Origin: Gemmatimonadota bacterium
GTDB taxonomy: Bacteria; Gemmatimonadota; Gemmatimonadetes; Longimicrobiales; RSA9
Direction: 5' to 3'
NCBI GenBank assembly: GCA_019689775.1
Contig: JADGGV010000079.1
Location: 1-11,704, forward strand
DNA: 11,704 nucleotides
In this document: positions 6,576-11,704 of the stretch, one piece after another
How the letters are laid out: the number at the start of each line of letters is the position of its first letter
How positions within the stretch are numbered: the stretch's first letter is position 1
Made by a program: the position numbers and the translations under genes
Notes under the pieces: model-generated
What the model saw: the letters and a program-made list of their open reading frames with translations, nothing else
Database searches by the model: none
What the model was told of the DNA's origin: nothing

Positions 6576-7175
6576 ATGAGCAAGGAACCGATGCACACGG
6601 CGCTGGTCTCCCCGAAGGGCCGGTGGTGGGAGCGGGCGCACGCGACGGAGAAGGTCTGGTTCGGCATCGCGTTCGGCTGGTGCATGGTGCTGTTCGCGAT
6701 GATGCCGCTCTGGCACTGGAAGGGCGGCCAGAACCCGTCGGGGATCCGGCGCAAGGTGGACCCGGCGGCGTACGAGGCGCGGGTCCAGCAGTTCGTGCAG
6801 GACTACAAGGTGGGCGAGCTGAAGGGGATCCCGGTCGTGGAGCCGCCGGCCGGCAGCGACGTCTACCTGCTGGGTCGCATGTGGAGCTGGTACCCGGTGC
6901 TCAAGCTGAAGAAGGGCGTGCAGTACACGCTCCACCTCTCCTCCAAGGATGTGAACCACGGGTTCTCGCTCTTCCCGGTGAACGTCAACTTCCAGGTCGT
7001 GCCGGGCTACGATTACGGGCTGAAGATCGTGCCGTCCGAGGCCGGCGACTTCGGGATCATCTGCAACGAGTTCTGCGGGATCGGCCACCACATGATGCTC
7101 GGGAAGGTGATCGTGACGAATGAGGACGGCAGCATGCCCGGTGAGAAGACGGCCTCGGCCACGGAGGTGAGGTGA
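6576..7175 (+). CDS. coxB: CuA-containing subunit II of a heme-copper oxidoreductase
   Basis: 199-aa electron-entry subunit with one transmembrane helix near residues 28-47 and a periplasmic cupredoxin domain. The binuclear CuA ligands are all present: H128 (SKDVNHGFSLF) and the loop C163-N-E-F-C167-G-I-G-H171-H-M-M174, which matches CxExCxxxHxxM. The aromatic patch RMWSWYPV (101-108) before the strands may serve in electron entry. A single N-terminal helix and ~200 residues fit the short B-type subunit II rather than the ~280-aa A-type. An excellent Shine-Dalgarno sequence (GGAGGAG) precedes the ATG. The TGA shares its A with the ATG of subunit I (TGATG), implying coupled translation. The electron donor is probably a cytochrome c or cupredoxin not encoded here. 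The symbol denotes the family; the complex may not reduce oxygen (see subunit I). Confidence 0.92.
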   Translation: MSKEPMHTALVSPKGRWWERAHATEKVWFGIAFGWCMVLFAMMPLWHWKGGQNPSGIRRKVDPAAYEARVQQFVQDYKVGELKGIPVVEPPAGSDVYLLGRMWSWYPVLKLKKGVQYTLHLSSKDVNHGFSLFPVNVNFQVVPGYDYGLKIVPSEAGDFGIICNEFCGIGHHMMLGKVIVTNEDGSMPGEKTASATEVR

Positions 7176-8938
7176 TGGCGACGGTCCTGGATAGACCCGG
7201 CCAGCCGGAGCGGGCGGATGCCGTCGGCCGCCTCTTCCGCACGTGCAGCGTGACGGGGCTGCGGCTCCACGGCCCCGCCGAGCGCCTGATCAAGGCCAAC
7301 GCCGTGGTGGCGACCGTCGCGCTGCTGATCGGCGGGATCAGCGCGATCCTGATCCTGCTGACCCGCTGGCAGGCGGTCCACCTGCTCGGCCCGGTCCAGT
7401 TCTACCGGGTGCTGACGGCGCACGGCATCAGCATGCTCATCTTCTTCATCATCTTCTTCGAGATGGCCGTGCTGTACTTCGCGTGCGGGCCGCTGCTGAA
7501 CACCCGGATCGCGGCGCCGAAGCTCGGCTGGTTCAACTTCGGGCTGATGACGCTCGGCGCGGCGCTCGTCGAGGCGATGATCTGGACGGGGCGCGCGGAC
7601 GTGCTCATGACGTCCTACATCCCGCTGCGGGCGCATCCGCTCTACTACCTGGGGATCATCCTGTTCGCGGTGGGCGCGCTCCTGGTCTGCGCGCAGTTCT
7701 TCGCCACGCTCGCCGTCGCGAAGCGGGAGCGGAGCTACGAGGGATCGCTGCCGCTCGTCACGTTCGGCGCGGTCGCGGCCGCGATCATCGCCGTCATCAC
7801 GCTGCTGCACGGCGCCGCCACCTACATCCCGACGTTCCTCTGGTCGATCGGGCTGATGAACGTCGACCCGCAGGTCTACCGCATGCTCTGGTGGGCGCTG
7901 GGGCACTCGTCGCAGCAGATCAACGTCGCGGCCATGGTGTCGATCTGGTACCTGCTCGGCGGGCTCACGGTCGGCTCCGTGGTGCTGAACGAGAAGATCA
8001 GCCGCACGGCGTTCGTGCTCTACATCCTGTTCATCTCGATGGCGTCGGCGCACCACCTGCTGGTGGATCCGGGCTTCAGCTCGTCGTGGAAGGTGGTCAA
8101 CACCAGCTACTTCATGTACATGGCGGTGCTGGCGAGCATGCTCCACGGCTTCACGGTGCCGGCGGGGATCGAGGTCGGCCAGCGGTTGCACGGCGTGACG
8201 CAGGGGCTGTTCGGCTGGGTCAAGCGGGCGCCGTGGGGCGACCCGGGCTTCAGCTCGCTCGTGCTCTCGATCGTGGTCTTCGGCTTCGTCGGCGGGATCA
8301 CGGGCGTGACGATCGGGACGGAGCAGATCAACATCGTCGTCCACAACACGCTGCGCGTGCCGGGCCACTTCCACGCGACGGTGGTGAGCGGGACGGCGAT
8401 GGCGTTCATGGGCCTCACCTACTACCTGATCCCGCTCATCTTCCAGAGGAAGGTGGCGTTCTGGCGGCTCGCGCAGGTCCAGCCCTACCTGTTCGCCGGC
8501 GGCATGCTCGTCTTCTGCGTGTTCATGTCGTTCGCCGGCGGCTTCGGCGTGCCGCGCCGGCACTGGGACATCACGTTCTCGCAGGCGCCGTTCGAGCAGG
8601 CGTTCGACCCCGCGGTCGACGCGGTCATGGGGATCATGGCGCTGGGCGGGCTCGTGGCCGCGCTCGGCGGCGGGCTCTACATCCTGATCACCGTGTGGTC
8701 GGTCTTCTTCGGCCAGCGCTTCACGGACGAGGAGCGCCTGTGCGGCGCGAAGGGGCTGCCGCAGGGGCTGGTGCGGCCGCCGCGCCCCGTCACCGTCGAG
8801 GACGAGGTCAACCTGCCGAACGGGAAGCTGGGGCACGCCCCCGGCACGATGGTGCTGGTGCTCATCTTCCTGGCGGCGTTCGCGCTCTACTACTTCGCGA
8901 ACTGGAAGCTGCTGTCCTTCGTGTGGAAGATCGGCTGA
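7175..8938 (+). CDS. Heme-copper oxidoreductase subunit I (cytochrome c oxidase subunit I family, ba3-like) with NO-reductase-like active site
   Basis: 587-aa polytopic catalytic subunit. All six metal histidines are present: H83 and H400 (low-spin heme), H398 (high-spin heme), and H244, H293 and H294 (CuB or FeB). HNTLRVPGHFH (390-400), HHLLVDPG (293-300) and GLFGWVKRAPW read like the B-type ba3 family. Helix VI is WWALGHSSQQIN, so Q248 occupies the place of the cross-linked tyrosine of HPxVY. Helix VII (VLYILFISMASAHH) lacks the cbb3-type substitute tyrosine. This pattern is expected of nitric oxide reductases derived from oxygen reductases rather than of an O2 reductase. The gene starts at ATG 7175, after GGAGGTGAGG; a GTG one codon upstream is also open. 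It overlaps both neighbours by TGATG. Family membership is certain; the reaction is inferred. Confidence 0.92.
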   Translation: MATVLDRPGQPERADAVGRLFRTCSVTGLRLHGPAERLIKANAVVATVALLIGGISAILILLTRWQAVHLLGPVQFYRVLTAHGISMLIFFIIFFEMAVLYFACGPLLNTRIAAPKLGWFNFGLMTLGAALVEAMIWTGRADVLMTSYIPLRAHPLYYLGIILFAVGALLVCAQFFATLAVAKRERSYEGSLPLVTFGAVAAAIIAVITLLHGAATYIPTFLWSIGLMNVDPQVYRMLWWALGHSSQQINVAAMVSIWYLLGGLTVGSVVLNEKISRTAFVLYILFISMASAHHLLVDPGFSSSWKVVNTSYFMYMAVLASMLHGFTVPAGIEVGQRLHGVTQGLFGWVKRAPWGDPGFSSLVLSIVVFGFVGGITGVTIGTEQINIVVHNTLRVPGHFHATVVSGTAMAFMGLTYYLIPLIFQRKVAFWRLAQVQPYLFAGGMLVFCVFMSFAGGFGVPRRHWDITFSQAPFEQAFDPAVDAVMGIMALGGLVAALGGGLYILITVWSVFFGQRFTDEERLCGAKGLPQGLVRPPRPVTVEDEVNLPNGKLGHAPGTMVLVLIFLAAFALYYFANWKLLSFVWKIG

Positions 8939-9894
8939 TGCCGGTCGCCGCGGCCCCGCAGCATCGTGCCCCTCCTCGTGGGCTCGTCTCCGAGGAGGGC
9001 GCCGCGCTTGCGGGGCTGCTCGCGATCCTGCTGATCACCGGCGCGTGGTGGGCGCTCGCGCTCTGGCCGGTGCCCCACGCGCCCGCGTGGCTCGAGCGGA
9101 CCCGCTACGTCTGCTTCGGCATCGGGCCGAGCGGCTTGCCGGACGGCGGCGGCTGGATCGGCCTGACCGCGGGGCCGCTCGGGATGCTCGCCATACTGCT
9201 CGTGGGATGGGCGGACGGGGTGCGCGGGCTCCTGGCCCGGGCGCGGCGTTCGCGGCGCGTCGCGGCCACGCTGCTGCTCTTCCCCCTCGGTGTCGCGCTG
9301 CTCGCCGGCGCCGCGACGTTGCGCGTGCGCCAGGCGCGGGTCCTCGCTCGCCTGCCGGAGGTTGCAGGGACGCTGTCCCCGGGCGACCACCCGCGCCTGG
9401 ACCAGCCGGCGCCGCCGCTCGCGCTGACCGCGCAGGATGGCGCGACGCGGAGCCTCGCCTCGCTGCGTGGGCGCACGGTGCTCGTGACGTTCGCCTACGC
9501 CCACTGCGAGACCGTTTGCCCCGTCGTGGTACGTCACGTCCTGGAGGCGCAGCGGCGCCTGCGGGCGGCAGGCGCGGCGCCGGCGGTGCTCGTCGTCACG
9601 CTGGATCCATGGCGCGACACGCCCTCGCGCCTCCCCGCGATGGCGCGTGAGTGGGGGCTGCCCGACCGCGACGCCTGGGTGCTCGGCGGGACCGTGGCCG
9701 CGGTCGAGGCGGCGCTGGCCGCCTGGCGCGTCCCGTACCGGCGGGACGAGCGCACCGGAGAGGTCGTGCACCCCGCGCTGGTCCACATCGTCGACCCCGA
9801 CGGCCGGATCGCGTTCTCCACGACGGGGGGCGCCGAGACGATCGCGGCGCTGGTGCGCCGGCTTCCGGCCGCCGATCCCCGCCGGGGCCGCTGA
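8938..9894 (+). CDS. SCO1/SenC-type copper chaperone with N-terminal three-helix extension
   Basis: 318-aa protein. Residues ~150-310 are a thioredoxin-fold SCO domain: LDQPAPPLALTAQDG, then VLVTFAYAHCETVCP with the copper-binding C190-x3-C194, LVVTLDPWRDTPSRL, and the distal ligand H278 in VVHPALVHIVDPDGRI. SCO proteins deliver copper to, or reduce, the CuA site, which fits the CuA subunit two genes upstream. The N-terminal ~130 residues are unusual: three probable helices (about 22-44, 74-92, 108-126) and a periplasmic-looking segment RYVCFGIGPSGLPDGGGW (56-73) with one cysteine. Ordinary SCO proteins have one anchor helix. The ATG overlaps the subunit I stop (TGATG), and only a weak ribosome site is present, so translation is probably coupled. 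Confidence 0.85.
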   Translation: MPVAAAPQHRAPPRGLVSEEGAALAGLLAILLITGAWWALALWPVPHAPAWLERTRYVCFGIGPSGLPDGGGWIGLTAGPLGMLAILLVGWADGVRGLLARARRSRRVAATLLLFPLGVALLAGAATLRVRQARVLARLPEVAGTLSPGDHPRLDQPAPPLALTAQDGATRSLASLRGRTVLVTFAYAHCETVCPVVVRHVLEAQRRLRAAGAAPAVLVVTLDPWRDTPSRLPAMAREWGLPDRDAWVLGGTVAAVEAALAAWRVPYRRDERTGEVVHPALVHIVDPDGRIAFSTTGGAETIAALVRRLPAADPRRGR

Positions 9895-10523
9895 TGTCCG
9901 CCGGCCCGGTTCCAGAGCAGGGGCACGCGGCCGGCGCGTCGAGCGGCGCCGGGGATCGCTCGGTTCGCCCGATGCGCGCGCGCCTGCACGCGTGCCTCGA
10001 GCTGACCAAGCCGGGGATCACGCTGTTCATCGGCGTGAGCGCGGCGGCGGGCTTCCTGCTGGCGGAGGGCCGCTGGGCGCGGCCCGGGACGCTCGCCCTC
10101 GCGCTCCTCGCCACCATGAGCATGTCGGGCGGCGCCGCGGCGCTGAACCAGCTCGTGGAGCGCGACGCCGACGCCCGCATGCGGCGCACGGCCCGCCGCC
10201 CGCTCCCCGCCGGGATCCTGACGCCGCGCCAGGCCGGCGCCTTCGGTTGGGGCCTCAGCCTCGCCGGGCTCGTCCTGTCCCTCGCGCTGCTGCCGTGGGC
10301 CGCGACGCTGTTCCTCGTCCTCAGCCACCTCAGCTACGTGTACCTGTACACGCCGCTGAAGCGACGGACGCCGCTCTGCACGCTCGCGGGCGCCATCCCG
10401 GGCGCGCTCCCCGCCGTCGCGGCCGAACGGCCGGCGCCCGGCCGTGGCCCATCCGGTCCGGCGTCGGCCGCGCCGCCCGCGGGCGGGCACCGGTTCCTGG
10501 CCGCGGCCCGGAACGCACCCTGA
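9894..10523 (+). pseudogene. ctaB: Protoheme IX farnesyltransferase (heme O synthase), C-terminally truncated
   Basis: 209 residues instead of the usual ~290-300. The first ~174 match CtaB/COX10 well: ELTKPGITLFIGVSAAAGF (36-54), the prenyl-diphosphate-binding N85-QLVERD-A-D93 region with ARMRRTARRPLPAG, helices up to ~150, then YLYTPLKRRTPLCTLAGAIPGALP (150-173). After residue ~175 the frame turns into a hydrophilic Pro/Gly/Ala/Arg tail (AERPAPGRGPSGPAS...) with none of the last helices or the usual WQxPHFLAIA segment. No remnant is seen in the other frames before ctaA, 17 bp on. The break lies next to a strong inverted repeat CGGCCGG-CGC-CCGGCCG (10428-10444), so a real deletion or an assembly collapse are both possible. 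The ATG overlaps the SCO stop (TGATG). Confidence 0.75.
10428..10444. repeat. Inverted repeat at the point where ctaB homology ends
   Basis: CGGCCGG-CGC-CCGGCCG is a perfect 7-bp stem with a 3-nt loop, preceded by another CGGCCG at 10420-10425 separated by AA. It sits 8-10 nt after the last CtaB-like codons (around 10417). Such a structure could promote deletion in vivo or mis-assembly. Confidence 0.5.
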
Positions 10524-10540
10524 CGAAACGGCTGCCGATC

Positions 10541-11668
10541 ATGGCGACGACTTCCGTTCCACGCTCCTCGCCGACTCCCGCCGGCGCGCCCGGTCCCACG
10601 AGCGCACCGGCCGATCGCGATGCGCGGATCCCCGCGCCGCGCCGGCGCATCATGCGGCTCTGGCTCTGGACGATCGCGGCGATGACGCTCGGCGTCCTCG
10701 TCGTCGGCGGCATCACCCGCCTCACGCACTCCGGCCTGTCGATGGTGGACTGGGACCCGATCCTGGGGGTCATCCCGCCGCTCGACGAGAGCCAGTGGCG
10801 GCAGGCGTTCGAGCGCTACCAGCAGTTCCCGGAGTTCCGGAAGCTGCGCCCGGGCATGACGCTCGGCGAGTTCAAGTTCATCTTCTTCTGGGAGTACCTG
10901 CACCGGCTCCTCGCCCGGGGGATCGGCGTGGTGTTCATCGTGCCGTTCGCGTACTTCCAGGCGCGCGGCTGGCTGGACCGGCGCCTCCGCCGGCGGTTCC
11001 TCGGCCTCTTCGCGCTGGGTGGGATGCAGGGGGTGATGGGCTGGCTGATGGTCGCCAGCGGTCTCGTCGATCGGCCGAGCGTGAGCCACTACCGGCTGGC
11101 GGCGCACCTCGCCCTCGCGCTCGTGATCTTCTCCGCGGCCGTCTGGTTTGCCCGCGACCTGCGGCCCGGCCCGCGGGCCGCGGCGGTCGAAGCGGCGGCC
11201 CGGCGGCGGATGATGCGCGGGCTCGCCGCGGTCGGCGTGCTGCTCGGGGCGCAGATCGTCTGGGGGGCGTTCGTCGCCGGACTCAAGGCCGGCTTCTTCG
11301 CGAACACGTTCCCGCTCATGGCCGGATCGCTCGTCCCGCCCGGCCTGCTGACCCTCGAGCCCGCGGCGCGCAACTTCCTCGAGAATCCCGTGGCGGTGCA
11401 GTGGACGCACCGCGTTCTGGGCACCGTGCTCGCGCTCGCCGTCGTCGCCCTCTTCTGGGCGGTCCGGCGCGCCGAGGTGGATCGGGCCTCCCGGCGGTTC
11501 GCCGCGGCGCTGCTTGGGCTCGTCGCCACCCAGTACCTGCTCGGGGTGCTCACGCTCGTGAACGCGGTCCCGGTGGCGCTGGGCGTGCTGCACCAGGCCA
11601 CGGCGGGCGTGCTCGTCGCGGTGTGGGTGAGCTGGGTGCACCACGGCGTGGGGGCGCGGGGCGGCTAG
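10541..11668 (+). CDS. ctaA: Heme A synthase (COX15/CtaA family)
   Basis: 375-aa eight-helix membrane enzyme that oxidises the C8 methyl of heme O to the formyl of heme A. Diagnostic segments: VVGGITRLTHSGLSMVDWDP (54-73), LDESQWRQAFERYQQFPEF (81-99), MTLGEFKFIFFWEYLHRLLAR (106-126), SHYRLAAHLALAL (182-194), NPVAVQWTHRVLG and GVLHQATAG. The four conserved heme/catalytic histidines are H121, H189, H290 and H351. The long loop between the first two helices marks it as the proteobacterial/mitochondrial COX15 type rather than the short Bacillus type. The first ~37 residues are a variable Pro/Ala/Ser-rich tail, so an internal ATG (M38, 10652) cannot be excluded; no strong ribosome site precedes either. 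It is the last visible operon gene and is intact, unlike ctaB just upstream. Confidence 0.93.
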   Translation: MATTSVPRSSPTPAGAPGPTSAPADRDARIPAPRRRIMRLWLWTIAAMTLGVLVVGGITRLTHSGLSMVDWDPILGVIPPLDESQWRQAFERYQQFPEFRKLRPGMTLGEFKFIFFWEYLHRLLARGIGVVFIVPFAYFQARGWLDRRLRRRFLGLFALGGMQGVMGWLMVASGLVDRPSVSHYRLAAHLALALVIFSAAVWFARDLRPGPRAAAVEAAARRRMMRGLAAVGVLLGAQIVWGAFVAGLKAGFFANTFPLMAGSLVPPGLLTLEPAARNFLENPVAVQWTHRVLGTVLALAVVALFWAVRRAEVDRASRRFAAALLGLVATQYLLGVLTLVNAVPVALGVLHQATAGVLVAVWVSWVHHGVGARGG

Positions 11669-11679
11669 GCGGACGGGGT

Positions 11680-11696
11680 GCGCCCGGGGCGGGCGC
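11680..11696 (+). terminator. Hairpin after ctaA, possible transcript end
   Basis: GCGCCC-GGGGC-GGGCGC begins 12 nt after the ctaA stop codon. The window ends before any U-tract could be seen, so the terminator call is weak. Confidence 0.25.
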
Positions 11697-11704
11697 CCGC
11701 GGCC

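Noticed and set aside
7013..8836. 607-codon minus-strand open frame
   Set aside because: Antisense to subunit I, which has all metal ligands; the composition is Asp/Arg/His-rich shadow sequence.
7243..8937. Upstream extension of the SCO frame through subunit I
   Set aside because: Only the part after 8938 has SCO features; the upstream part is a frame-shifted shadow of subunit I.
10410..10540. Simple frameshift in ctaB
   Set aside because: I translated the region in all three plus frames; none contains the missing C-terminal helices, so a base insertion or deletion alone cannot explain it.

Overview
This window is chromosomal sequence from a very GC-rich bacterium. Gene density, codon choice and content (an LLM flavin oxidoreductase, an MHS-type transporter, a cytochrome b/MvhD-like fusion and a CuA-type heme-copper oxidoreductase operon) suit an uncultivated soil or subsurface lineage such as Rokubacteria/Methylomirabilota or a deltaproteobacterial relative. 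That placement is an inference from style, not from a marker gene. A run of 40 G with flanking G/C palindromes (3644-3750) suggests an assembly that contains a low-quality join, possibly a metagenome bin.

Left part (1-3975, genes on the minus strand): an Atu2307/SP_0267-type LLM flavin-dependent monooxygenase; a small antitoxin-like HTH regulator just upstream of it; a gene-free stretch (1674-2232) holding a regular array of the octamer ATCCGCCA/TGGCGGAT in alternating orientation every ~31 bp; an MHS-family MFS transporter; then a gene-poor, G-tract-containing gap.

Middle (3976-6370): a two-gene minus-strand unit. The first gene is a membrane cytochrome b (two bis-His heme pairs) fused to a 2x[4Fe-4S] ferredoxin domain and a degenerate MvhD-like domain. 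The second is an uncharacterised single-pass exported protein whose ATG overlaps the first gene's stop. A 278-bp divergent intergenic region separates this unit from the next.

Right part (6371-11668, plus strand): a compact operon for a heme-copper oxidoreductase: a 62-aa one-helix protein, CuA subunit II, subunit I, a SCO copper chaperone with an added three-helix N-terminal module, CtaB (heme O synthase, C-terminally truncated as it stands) and CtaA (heme A synthase). Three successive junctions use TGATG stop/start overlaps. Subunit I has all six metal-ligand histidines and reads like the B-type (ba3) family. However, the helix VI motif that should be H-P-x-V-Y is H-S-S-Q-Q, so the tyrosine that is cross-linked to a CuB histidine in O2-reducing oxidases is a glutamine. 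I see no replacement tyrosine in helix VII, where cbb3 oxidases carry it. This suggests a nitric-oxide-reductase-like enzyme hidden among oxidase annotations. It is the most interesting feature of the window, together with the divergent cytochrome b/ferredoxin/MvhD fusion that could be linked to the same electron-transfer chain.
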